The notes beneath the pieces were generated by a model. The model had not been told where the DNA came from and ran no database searches. It saw only the letters and a program-made list of their open reading frames with translations. A stretch of DNA of 64,000 nt from Cohaesibacter gelatinilyticus (GTDB lineage Bacteria > Pseudomonadota > Alphaproteobacteria > Rhizobiales > Cohaesibacteraceae): contig NZ_OBEL01000001.1 of the NCBI RefSeq assembly GCF_900215605.1, forward strand, positions 1,488,001 to 1,552,000, read 5' to 3'. The position numbers and the translations under genes were made by a program. Shown in pieces: positions 21,432 to 28,350 of the stretch (its first letter is position 1; every line of letters starts with the position of its first letter).

Positions 21432-21449
21432 ACTGTTACCGGTAACAGT
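21432..21449. promoter_or_regulatory. Perfect palindromic operator, GntR (LacI family) type
   Basis: ACTGTTACCGGTAACAGT is an 18-bp perfect palindrome with the CG centre typical of LacI-family operators. Its core TGTTACCGGTAACA equals the core bound by the E. coli gluconate repressor GntR. It lies 127 bp upstream of the kinase gene and about 370 bp from nuoA. No LacI-family gene is in the window, so the repressor must be encoded elsewhere. The target is inferred from proximity. Confidence 0.65.
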
Positions 21450-21576
21450 TTTCACCTCCGCCTCGAAAAACACCTGTAAATTCTTTCGCAGACACTCGCT
21501 TTTCACTTGATCCATACATCATAGAGCCTAACCTGTTTTTGAGAAATCTCATCCCCATTCAGGTGGAACAAAGCAA

Positions 21577-22698
21577 ATGAAGACAGCTACCATTGGTTCT
21601 GCCATGATCGACATCATCACCGTTGTCGCCGATCATGACATTGAACGCATATCCATGACCAATGCCGACAATTCCTTCCTCATGCTGGAACAAGGTCGCA
21701 AGATCGACGCCCTTAACATAACTACCCATGTTGGCGGCGGCGCAATCAACGCAGCGGTAGCCTTTGCCCGTCAGGGACACGAAACAACACCAACGGTAAA
21801 AATCGGCAAAGATCTGGAAGGAAAACAGGTTCAGGCTCTATTGGACAGAGAGGGACTGAAAACCAGCAACCTCATGCAGACAGACAAAGCCACCACCGGT
21901 CGCTCTGTCATAATCGCCTCTCATGACCGCAACGCATCCATTTTCACCATGCGCGGCGCAAACTGCCTGATTACGGAGAAAGAGATCACGCAAGAGCTAT
22001 TTGCCGGCATAGATCTTCTGCACATCGCACCAATGTCGAACGAATCTGCAGATGCCTTCCCCGCGATTGCAAAACGAGGCAAAGAAGCAGGCGCATTTGT
22101 TGTTGCCAATCCAGGCAAAAGACAGATCACGCGCAGAGGCGAAGATCTTCTTGGCTCCATTCAGAATCTTGATCTCATCAACATCAACCGCCATGAAGCC
22201 GAGACACTCCTTCCCTTGCTGATGAAACAGACAAAAGGCTCTGCAATCAAATCCATCCAGATATCAGACGATCACGCGTCCGGCCTGCTAACACGCGGGC
22301 TTTTGAATGAACATCATCATTGCACACTTGCAGGCTTCATGAGCGCTATTCAAAATCTTGGCTGCCGCCACGTTCTGGTAACTGACGGCACAGGCGGTGC
22401 ATATCTGGCAACACCGGAGGGCCTCTATCATTGCCCAATTTTGAAAACAGAGGTAAAAGGTTCCGCTGGCGCAGGTGACAGCTTCACATCCACGTCCGGC
22501 CTACAGTTGGCCGCAGGAACAGAACCTGCAAAAGCTCTACAGCTGGCTTCAATCAATGCATCCAGCGTGGTGGAATATGTCGACACCCAAACAGGCCTGC
22601 TATCCATGGACGAATTGAAGAAGCGCCTCAAGATCCATGTCGACAAACTACCCATTCAATTCTGGCCATGGCAGCAAGAGCCCCGGCAACTCAATTGA
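21577..22698 (+). CDS. PfkB-family carbohydrate/nucleoside kinase
   Basis: 373 residues of the ribokinase/PfkB family, cytoplasmic, using ATP to phosphorylate a sugar or nucleoside. The N-terminal substrate region reads THVGGGAINAAVAFARQGHE, and the C-terminal ATP/catalytic signature VKGSAGAGDSFTST contains the catalytic aspartate of GAGD. ININRHEAE is the usual mid-protein motif. Substrate cannot be assigned; adenosine/sugar kinases and 2-keto-3-deoxygluconate kinases share these features. The GntR-like operator upstream hints at a hexonate-related sugar, which is inference. AGGTGG precedes the ATG, and a terminator follows at 22735. Confidence 0.85.
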   Translation: MKTATIGSAMIDIITVVADHDIERISMTNADNSFLMLEQGRKIDALNITTHVGGGAINAAVAFARQGHETTPTVKIGKDLEGKQVQALLDREGLKTSNLMQTDKATTGRSVIIASHDRNASIFTMRGANCLITEKEITQELFAGIDLLHIAPMSNESADAFPAIAKRGKEAGAFVVANPGKRQITRRGEDLLGSIQNLDLININRHEAETLLPLLMKQTKGSAIKSIQISDDHASGLLTRGLLNEHHHCTLAGFMSAIQNLGCRHVLVTDGTGGAYLATPEGLYHCPILKTEVKGSAGAGDSFTSTSGLQLAAGTEPAKALQLASINASSVVEYVDTQTGLLSMDELKKRLKIHVDKLPIQFWPWQQEPRQLN

Positions 22699-22734
22699 AA
22701 TGAACACCTTTAACAGTCACATCAACAATACTTC

Positions 22735-22762
22735 AAAACCCTGCTGAAGTCGGCAGGGTTTT
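22735..22762 (+). terminator. Terminator after the PfkB-family kinase gene
   Basis: AAAACCCTGC / GCAGGGTTTT, a perfect 10-bp stem with an 8-nt loop. The T run is only the last four bases of the stem plus TCTAT, so strength is moderate. It begins 37 bp past the kinase stop. Confidence 0.75.
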
Positions 22763-22802
22763 CTATCAATAAAATCTGCAACACTAAGGAAATATGGATA
22801 CG

Positions 22803-22833
22803 AAAAAACGCCTCACTCATCCGAGCGGGCGTT
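22803..22833 (-). terminator. Terminator of the tRNA-Asp operon
   Basis: On the minus strand AACGCC ... GGCGTT closes a hairpin that is followed by TTTTTT. It begins just past the last tRNA-Asp gene (22844-22920). Confidence 0.7.
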
Positions 22834-22843
22834 CACGGGAAAG

Positions 22844-22920
22844 TGGCGAGAGTGACGGGACTCGAACCCGCGACCTTCGGCGTGACAGGCCGACGCTCTA
22901 ACCAACTGAGCTACACCCCC
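22844..22920 (-). tRNA. tRNA-Asp (GTC), third of three in transcript order
   Basis: 77 nt with encoded CCA. Minus-strand sequence begins GGGGGTGTAGCTCAGTTGG; the anticodon arm TCGGC-CTGTCAC-GCCGA gives anticodon GTC, and the T arm reads GCGGGTTCGAGTCCCGT. Identical to the two copies upstream. Confidence 0.97.
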
Positions 22921-22960
22921 AATAACGTGGGCCAGATTATCTGGTCAGACAATCCAGAAG

Positions 22961-23037
22961 TGGCGAGAGTGACGGGACTCGAACCCGCGACCTTCGGCGT
23001 GACAGGCCGACGCTCTAACCAACTGAGCTACACCCCC
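22961..23037 (-). tRNA. tRNA-Asp (GTC), second of three
   Basis: Same 77-nt sequence as the neighbours, with encoded CCA and anticodon GTC. Separated by a 40-nt spacer from the copy downstream and by 51 nt from the copy upstream. The downstream spacer contains the small hairpin CCAGATTATCTGG. Confidence 0.97.
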
Positions 23038-23048
23038 ACAACAGGGTT

Positions 23049-23077
23049 ACAAGATATCTCGCCACAAGATATCTTGT
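23049..23077. repeat. Stem-loop and direct repeat in a tRNA-Asp spacer
   Basis: ACAAGATATC / GATATCTTGT form a perfect 10-bp stem with a 9-nt loop. The word ACAAGATATC also occurs twice in direct orientation, 15 nt apart, because GATATC is itself palindromic. It lies between two tRNA genes of one transcript and could be a processing site. Confidence 0.5.
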
Positions 23078-23088
23078 TTGGAACAGGG

Positions 23089-23165
23089 TGGCGAGAGTGA
23101 CGGGACTCGAACCCGCGACCTTCGGCGTGACAGGCCGACGCTCTAACCAACTGAGCTACACCCCC
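23089..23165 (-). tRNA. tRNA-Asp (GTC), first of three
   Basis: 77 nt, encoded CCA, anticodon GTC; the copy nearest the promoter at 23223-23251. Acceptor stem GGGGGTG pairs with CACTCTC using two G-U pairs, as is common in alphaproteobacterial tRNA-Asp. Confidence 0.97.
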
Positions 23166-23222
23166 CTACCCGGACCACATGATGAAGCGTTTTTATACGC
23201 TCCGTTCGTGTGGAGTGGCGCT

Positions 23223-23251
23223 GAAATACGACGCCGGTCACTTGAAGTCAA
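23223..23251 (-). promoter_or_regulatory. Sigma-70-type promoter of the tRNA-Asp cluster
   Basis: On the minus strand TTGACT, 17 bp, TATTTC. It lies about 58 bp upstream of the first tRNA-Asp, so the leader would be roughly 50 nt. No competing pair is nearby. Confidence 0.65.
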
Positions 23252-23550
23252 GCACGCAGTAAACTCTTTCTGTGTGTATTTCACATCTATGTCGCAAACT
23301 GGCAGAAAGCTGGCCAAAATCAGATGTGGACGAGCCTGCAGATTTGTAGCACCACCAAACCACCTTTTCTTCTCCTCTCAAAAGAAAGTCTCAAAAATCA
23401 ATGCTCTGAAAACAAATACTGAATCGACATGCATCCAAACCCATATTTGATATTTGTTTGCAGCAGACAGAAGAGAATTGTTTAAAGGAGTTATCGCCCA
23501 ATCAGATATTCAGATTTCCCCAAGGAATAAAAATCCTTGTCATTTTTTTG
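23252..23550. other. Spacer between the divergently transcribed tRNA clusters (no gene)
   Basis: About 300 bp between the tRNA-Asp and tRNA-Val promoters. It contains no open frame with a ribosome binding site, no repeat and no recognisable site. Confidence 0.5.
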
Positions 23551-23579
23551 TTGCATGTCTGGTTGCCAACCCCTAAAAG
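23551..23579 (+). promoter_or_regulatory. Candidate promoter of the tRNA-Val pair
   Basis: TTGCAT, 17 bp, TAAAAG, ending 22 bp before the first tRNA-Val. The -10 matches the consensus at four of six positions. Placement supports it more than sequence. Confidence 0.45.
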
Positions 23580-23601
23580 CACCTCACACGAAATGCAGAG
23601 C

Positions 23602-23678
23602 GGGTGATTAGCTCAGCTGGTTAGAGCACCTCGTTTACACCGAGGGGGTCGGGAGTTCGAATCTCTCATCACCCACCA
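23602..23678 (+). tRNA. tRNA-Val (TAC), first copy
   Basis: 77 nt with encoded CCA. Acceptor GGGTGAT pairs with ATCACCC; the anticodon arm CCTCG-TTTACAC-CGAGG gives anticodon TAC. A second identical gene follows 18 nt later. Confidence 0.97.
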
Positions 23679-23696
23679 TTTCTGCAGAACCGTGAA

Positions 23697-23773
23697 GGGT
23701 GATTAGCTCAGCTGGTTAGAGCACCTCGTTTACACCGAGGGGGTCGGGAGTTCGAATCTCTCATCACCCACCA
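23697..23773 (+). tRNA. tRNA-Val (TAC), second copy
   Basis: Identical to the copy at 23602-23678, including the CCA and a few bases beyond (CATTTCT), so the pair is a tandem duplication with a 95-bp period. No terminator is visible after it; transcription may continue into the ASCH gene. Confidence 0.97.
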
Positions 23774-23838
23774 TTTCTTGCCTACATACTTGAACTATGC
23801 AAGTCGCCTCTATCCGACGGCATGTGCTTATCTGTGAA

Positions 23839-24300
23839 ATGAATTCCTCTTCTCAAAAATTCCTGCATGCCTATCTGGCAACCCTTCCCTTACCCTTGCG
23901 ACAAAAAGAACGTGCGGTTCACTACGACTATTTTTGTGCAGACGAAGAAAATGCCAATATTTGCGCCGAACTGATCAAACAGGGCGAAAAACGAGCGACC
24001 TGCGGACTGACGCGCTGGTATGATCTGGGAAAGGAGCAACAGATCAAGGCTGGCGACTTGATGGTCGTACAGGATTGGAACCGTAATCCCGTTTGCATAA
24101 TTGAGTTCACGAATATCCAGAAATGCGCTTTCAAGGACGTCGACGCCAGCTTCGCGATTGAAGAAGGGGAAGGCGACAAAAGCTATCACTGGTGGAGAAA
24201 GATCCACTGGGACTTCTTCACCCGCGAACTGGCTGAGATTGGCCAATCCATGTCGGAAGATGAAATGCTCAGTCTTGAGCATTTCAAGTTGGTTTATTGA
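23839..24300 (+). CDS. ASCH-domain protein
   Basis: About 153 residues from MNSSSQKFLHAYLATLP. The middle contains KQGEKRATCGLTRWYD and KAGDLMVVQDWNRNPVCIIE, matching the ASCH fold, a PUA-like beta-barrel thought to bind RNA; some members hydrolyse modified nucleosides. The C-terminus has SYHWWRKIHWDFF and ends in a Glu-rich helix. The open frame begins 14 codons earlier, but the extra residues do not resemble the family; neither start has a good ribosome binding site. It follows the tRNA-Val pair and converges on the iron transporter genes. Specific function unknown. Confidence 0.8.
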   Translation: MNSSSQKFLHAYLATLPLPLRQKERAVHYDYFCADEENANICAELIKQGEKRATCGLTRWYDLGKEQQIKAGDLMVVQDWNRNPVCIIEFTNIQKCAFKDVDASFAIEEGEGDKSYHWWRKIHWDFFTRELAEIGQSMSEDEMLSLEHFKLVY

Positions 24301-24327
24301 TAGCAATCGGCACAGTCAAATACGCCA

Positions 24328-25098
24328 TCAGGGCAATTGCGCATCCACATAATAGGTACCAAGACTGGATTTCTCGATAGAGGCCCGAATGCGATAGGTC
24401 TCGTTAAGAGCCTCAAGCCCCAAGATCTCCCGTGGCTCCCCATCTGCCAAAACCCGCCCTTCCCGGATCAGAACCAGGCGATCGCAAAATTTTGCAGCCA
24501 GATTTAGATCATGCAATGCCGCCATCACGATGATATCGAACTCCTTTGCCGCATCGCGAATGGCAGAAAGGATAGATAATTGATGATGCAAATCCAACGC
24601 ACTGGTCGGTTCATCCAGCAAAAGCAGTTTTGGTTTGCGAACCAACACTTGCGCGACAGCCACCATTTGCGATTGTCCGCCACTTAGCGCTCCAATTCCC
24701 CTATCCGCCAAATGACAAAGGCCAAGCATGGATAGAATATTGGAAACCTTGTTCAAGTGATCTGCGCCAACCCGCCATCCTGTTGTTTGCTTTAAGGCAA
24801 GCAATACACTTTCAAAAACCGTAAGAGCAGCGTTGCAGCCAATGCTCTGCGGCATATAGGCAACTTGACGGGCCCTTTGCTTGCGCCGCATGGACAAGAT
24901 ATCCTGATCATCAAGGCTCACATAACCTGATCGCGGCCTCACAATACCTGTCAGGCTCTTGAAAAAGGTAGATTTTCCAGCCGCATTGGGTCCAATAACA
25001 CCAACCATCTCACCAGATTTCATGTCGTCGATACTGACGTCATGAAGAATTTGCTGTCTCCCATAACCCGCGTTGAGACTTGATATCTGCAAACTCAT
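24328..25098 (-). CDS. Iron-chelate ABC transporter, ATP-binding protein (FecE/FhuC type)
   Basis: 256 residues. Walker A GPNAAGKST at about residue 37, signature ALSGGQSQM and Walker B LLLLDEPTSALD are all present, with an H-loop in AALHDLNLAAKF. It powers the permease encoded just upstream: its ATG overlaps the permease stop by four bases (ATGA), indicating coupling. Cytoplasmic, probably a homodimer. The substrate is inferred to be a ferric siderophore or related chelate from the family and from the IRO box upstream of the operon. Confidence 0.92.
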   Translation of the reverse strand: MSLQISSLNAGYGRQQILHDVSIDDMKSGEMVGVIGPNAAGKSTFFKSLTGIVRPRSGYVSLDDQDILSMRRKQRARQVAYMPQSIGCNAALTVFESVLLALKQTTGWRVGADHLNKVSNILSMLGLCHLADRGIGALSGGQSQMVAVAQVLVRKPKLLLLDEPTSALDLHHQLSILSAIRDAAKEFDIIVMAALHDLNLAAKFCDRLVLIREGRVLADGEPREILGLEALNETYRIRASIEKSSLGTYYVDAQLP

Positions 25099-26156
25099 GA
25101 CAAGCGATCCTTTCTGGTCGAAAGAATAACCGAGACGAAGATAGGTACGCCAATCAATGCCGTTATGATGCCAATAGGATATATCACCCCGGGAGTGATG
25201 CTTTTGCTGACAATGGATGTAACGGACATAGCCAAGGCTCCAACCAGCGCAGAAAGCGGAATGAAGAAACGCTGATCTTCACCCACAATCATGCGGGCAA
25301 TATGGGGCCCAACCAGACCAATAAACCCGACCGCTCCGACAAATGCCACCGCAGTTGCCGCCAGAAAAGAAATCAGTATCAGCATCTCTATTCGCAACCG
25401 GGAAACATCTATACCAAGACTGATGGCACTTTCCTCGCCCATCCTCAATGCCGTCAGTTGCCAGGTACGGAACAGTGAAAAAGGAACAGCTACGGCGAGC
25501 AATAAAACCGCGATGGAAATCTTGTCCCAACTGGCACGCGATAGCGAACCCATCATCCAGAAAATGATACGTGCCAGCTGATCTTCCGATGCAATATACT
25601 GCATCATGGCAAGTGCCGCATTGAACGTAAAGAAGATGGCGATACCAAACAATATCATGGTCTCGGCCCCTACCCCCTTCAATCTGGTCGCAAACAATAT
25701 GAAGGCACAAGTCCCAAGAGCAAACAGAAAGGCATTCAATGTCACGATCAGATGGCCAACATTGGGTATGATGCTCCAACCCAATACAATGGCTAGGGAT
25801 GCGCCGAAACTTGCAGCACTGGAAACGCCAAGGGTGAAAGGTTCAGCCAGAGGATTGTTCAAAATCGTCTGCATTTGCGCACCGGCCACAGACAAGATGG
25901 CACCAACCACAATTGCAGTGACAGCAACTGCGATCCGGTAATCCCAGATCACCACTTCCATCTGAACGCCATGGGATGCCTTATCCCATAAAACATCCCA
26001 TATGACGCTAACAGGGAAATCACCCGGACCATTGGTAATATCGATAAAAAAGCTAATCACTAAAAGTGCAAACACGACACCGAGCGTACCAAATCGTCTT
26101 GCTATCCGCCCACGATAGCGAGCTTGCATATGATCGCTTTCAATTGCAATCACCAT
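25095..26156 (-). CDS. Iron-chelate ABC transporter permease (FecCD family)
   Basis: About 353 residues and nine or ten membrane helices. Family hallmarks: GAILSVAGAQMQTILNNPLAEPFTLGVSSAASFGA and the later GFIGLVGPHIARMIVGEDQR. A single permease gene means it probably works as a homodimer. ATG 26156 has AGGAG 8 nt upstream; the open frame runs 19 codons further but crosses the hairpin at 26184-26210. It lies between the binding protein and ATPase genes. Confidence 0.93.
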   Translation of the reverse strand: MVIAIESDHMQARYRGRIARRFGTLGVVFALLVISFFIDITNGPGDFPVSVIWDVLWDKASHGVQMEVVIWDYRIAVAVTAIVVGAILSVAGAQMQTILNNPLAEPFTLGVSSAASFGASLAIVLGWSIIPNVGHLIVTLNAFLFALGTCAFILFATRLKGVGAETMILFGIAIFFTFNAALAMMQYIASEDQLARIIFWMMGSLSRASWDKISIAVLLLAVAVPFSLFRTWQLTALRMGEESAISLGIDVSRLRIEMLILISFLAATAVAFVGAVGFIGLVGPHIARMIVGEDQRFFIPLSALVGALAMSVTSIVSKSITPGVIYPIGIITALIGVPIFVSVILSTRKDRLS

Positions 26157-26183
26157 GAAATCATCTCCTGATCCGAAATAAAA

Positions 26184-26210
26184 GCCCTGCCCACCGAATG
26201 CAGACAGGGC
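26184..26210 (-). terminator. Intra-operon attenuator hairpin
   Basis: On the minus strand GCCCTG ... CAGGGC closes a hairpin followed by TTTTATTTC. It sits between the binding-protein stop and the permease ribosome binding site. Such partial terminators commonly let the binding protein be made in excess over the membrane parts. Confidence 0.55.
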
Positions 26211-26226
26211 CACTTGGTTTTACGCT

Positions 26227-27378
26227 CTATTTTTCGAGGGTGCCCCAAAAGACACCGCTATAATCGATTGGTAGAAAACGGTCATGCAGCTCGGTAAAGG
26301 TTTTTTCTGGTTCAACATCCTTGAATTCATCCGGATAGAACCATTTCGCAAATGTCTGCAAAGCAACAAAATGATATGGGCTGTTGTAGAATTGGTGATA
26401 GATGGAGCGGAAATTACCGTTTTTGACCGCCTTCAACTCCTCCCAACCTTTGCGAGCAGCCAGATTGCCAAGACGTTCCTGGACCATCTTGTCATCAGCC
26501 TCATAGCCAAACAGAACGGCGGTGGTCGCTGGGTTTGCTTCTGCCCAATTGGCACCGGTACCAATGATCACATCAGGGTCATCAACGAAAATGGCTTCCG
26601 GGTTGACCTTGCCGCCATGACCGGAAAACTTCTTGCTACCCCAATTGGCTCCACCAGCAAGATCAACCAGACGGCCGAGATTGGCATCTCCAAAGGTACT
26701 GCAGCATTTATCCGGATTGTAACCGGCAGCTCGCTCTACAAAAACGACAGGACGATCAGATTCCTTGATCTTCTCAACCCGGTTCAACACCGTCTGCATA
26801 TTCTGGATATAGAAGTCGATGAATTCATCAGCCTGTTCCCGACGGTCCAGAACACGCCCCAGAAGTTGTAGGCTTGGGACAGTATTTTGTGTCGGGCGTT
26901 GGCGGAAGTCGACAAAGAGAACGGCTACTCCTGCTTTTTCGAGCTTTTCCAGCAGTCCACTCTCCTGCGCCTGCAACAACTTGCCCAAATTGAGGATCAT
27001 GACTTCAGCACCAGACGCCACAACGGCCTCCAAGCTGAACTCACTGGAATACGGGCTACCGAAATTCTTGATCTTGTCGACGGCAGGAAATTTGGCTTTA
27101 TATTTACGATAATGGTCTGGATCAAAACGGATCAGATCGTCTTTCCATCCCACCACACGCTCAAACGGATTTTTCCGATCCAACAACGCGATTGAATAGA
27201 TCATCCGTCCCTCACCCAAAACAATCTTGGACGGATTCTTTTCCAGGGAAACACTACGACCGGCAATGTCAGTCACTGTAATTTTCTCGGCCAGCGCAGA
27301 TGTACTGCCCAAACCAGCAACAAGACCAACAATTATGGCAGCCTTGGCAACCAGGTGAAACAAACTATTGTTTTTCAT
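26227..27378 (-). CDS. Iron-chelate ABC transporter periplasmic binding protein
   Basis: 383 residues with a clear signal peptide: basic MKNN start, hydrophobic core, cleavage near ALAEKIT at about residue 30. The mature protein has the class III binding fold of FepB/FhuD-like proteins: ITVTDIAGRSVSLEKNPSKIV at the N-terminus, GSPYSSEFSLEAVVASGAEV, and NPEAIFVDDPDVIIGTGANW. A CC pair in NPDKCCSTFGD is unusual. First gene of the three-gene operon. An IRO-box-like operator overlaps its promoter region. Exact ligand unknown. Confidence 0.92.
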   Translation of the reverse strand: MKNNSLFHLVAKAAIIVGLVAGLGSTSALAEKITVTDIAGRSVSLEKNPSKIVLGEGRMIYSIALLDRKNPFERVVGWKDDLIRFDPDHYRKYKAKFPAVDKIKNFGSPYSSEFSLEAVVASGAEVMILNLGKLLQAQESGLLEKLEKAGVAVLFVDFRQRPTQNTVPSLQLLGRVLDRREQADEFIDFYIQNMQTVLNRVEKIKESDRPVVFVERAAGYNPDKCCSTFGDANLGRLVDLAGGANWGSKKFSGHGGKVNPEAIFVDDPDVIIGTGANWAEANPATTAVLFGYEADDKMVQERLGNLAARKGWEELKAVKNGNFRSIYHQFYNSPYHFVALQTFAKWFYPDEFKDVEPEKTFTELHDRFLPIDYSGVFWGTLEK

Positions 27379-27452
27379 GAGGTATCCTTTAACAGAGTCA
27401 AAGTCTGCAGATGAGTAACGAGCCCAAAGGCACCCCGCAAATAATTATAATA

Positions 27453-27468
27453 TGAGTATAAGAGTCAA
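27453..27468 (-). promoter_or_regulatory. IRO box (RirA-type operator) overlapping a -35 element
   Basis: TGA-GTATAAGAG-TCA (27453-27467) fits the TGA-N9-TCA IRO box bound by RirA, the Rrf2-family iron regulator of rhizobia. On the minus strand the same bases form TTGACT (27468-27463), a good -35; AT-rich -10 candidates (AATTAT, and a TATAAT a few bases closer) follow at about 16 bp. RirA binding would block RNA polymerase when iron is sufficient. It lies about 75 bp upstream of the binding-protein start. Confidence 0.6.
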
Positions 27469-27688
27469 TTTAAAATCTGTTCAATTTCACCACTTTGCCA
27501 TTCACTTCATCTGATACGCAGATTTCCCCAATCGCATCACCGGCCAAACCTGTTGTGATATCAATGCGTTGAAAATATTCATAAAATCGGAAATACAAGC
27601 AGACGCATGTTCTATGTCCTCGGGGTTTTTATGTGGAAGATCCCAAGACCAACAGATAATCTTCCATGCTATGTGTCACCAAACAAAA

Positions 27689-27717
27689 ACCCCCGGCGCT
27701 TTTCAGCGACCGGGGGT
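27689..27717 (-). terminator. Terminator of the HU gene
   Basis: ACCCCCGG / CCGGGGGT stem with an inner CGCT/AGCG pair, followed on the minus strand by TTTTTG. It begins 26 bp past the HU stop. Confidence 0.9.
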
Positions 27718-27743
27718 CTTTAAATCCAGCTACAGCGGCAAGA

Positions 27744-28019
27744 TTAGCCGTTCACGGCATCCTTCAGGCCTTTACCAGCCTTGAACTTAGGAGTCTTGGA
27801 CGCAGGGATCTGAATGGTTTCACCTGTACGTGGGTTACGGCCTTCGGTCGCAGCGCGCTCAGTTACAGAGAAATTGCCAAAGCCGATGACCCGAACTTCG
27901 TCACCACCCTTGAGGGTGGAAGAGATGGTGTCGAACAATGCATCAACTGCATCGCCAGCCTGCGCTTTAGTCAGACCAGACTTGTCAGCAACGGCAGAGA
28001 TCAACTCATTCTTATTCAT
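27744..28019 (-). CDS. hupB: DNA-binding protein HU
   Basis: 91 residues, a histone-like protein that bends and compacts DNA as a dimer. MNKNELISAVADKSGLTKAQ is the helical base, and the DNA-binding arm reads FGNFSVTERAATEGRNPRTGE followed by IPASKTPKFKAGKGLKDAV. ATG 28019 (AAGGAAG upstream) is the family start; the open frame has 14 extra codons. It is just downstream of lon, the usual lon-hup order, but separated from it by the lon terminator. Confidence 0.97.
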   Translation of the reverse strand: MNKNELISAVADKSGLTKAQAGDAVDALFDTISSTLKGGDEVRVIGFGNFSVTERAATEGRNPRTGETIQIPASKTPKFKAGKGLKDAVNG

Positions 28020-28219
28020 AGTTTCTTCCTTCTCGATGTAATAACGAATGCCTCTTTGCAACCAGGCAATTCTTCGTCATCAGAATCAAATTCACCAGAT
28101 TCATTTCCAGACGTGAACTTGGACAATCTGGCTAAATCACTCAGAAATCAAGGCCAAAATTCGCGGAATTCCGCCATTTTTCAAGCTTTAAACAAAAAAG
28201 AATGCTTGACCTTTCATAA

Positions 28220-28251
28220 AAAAGGCGCATCTAGCACCAGATGCGCCTTTT
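28220..28251 (-). terminator. Terminator of lon
   Basis: AAAAGGCGCATCT / AGATGCGCCTTTT, a 13-bp stem with a 6-nt loop, followed on the minus strand by T-rich sequence. It is 100 bp past the lon stop. Confidence 0.9.
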
Positions 28252-28350
28252 CAGCAGAATGTTTTGCAGAACAACCTCATTTTCCCACAGACAAAATCCG
28301 AAAAATTGGCGGATTTCAGGGATTCTCAGGTCATTAATCAGAATCAAAAC

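Noticed and set aside
22844-23165. Regular repeat pattern considered as a CRISPR-like array
   Set aside because: The repeats are 77-nt tRNA genes with CCA ends and differing short spacers; no cas genes are nearby.
22843-23170. Repeated proteins translated from the tRNA-Asp region
   Set aside because: The repeated peptide is a translation of the three identical tRNA genes, not a coding sequence.
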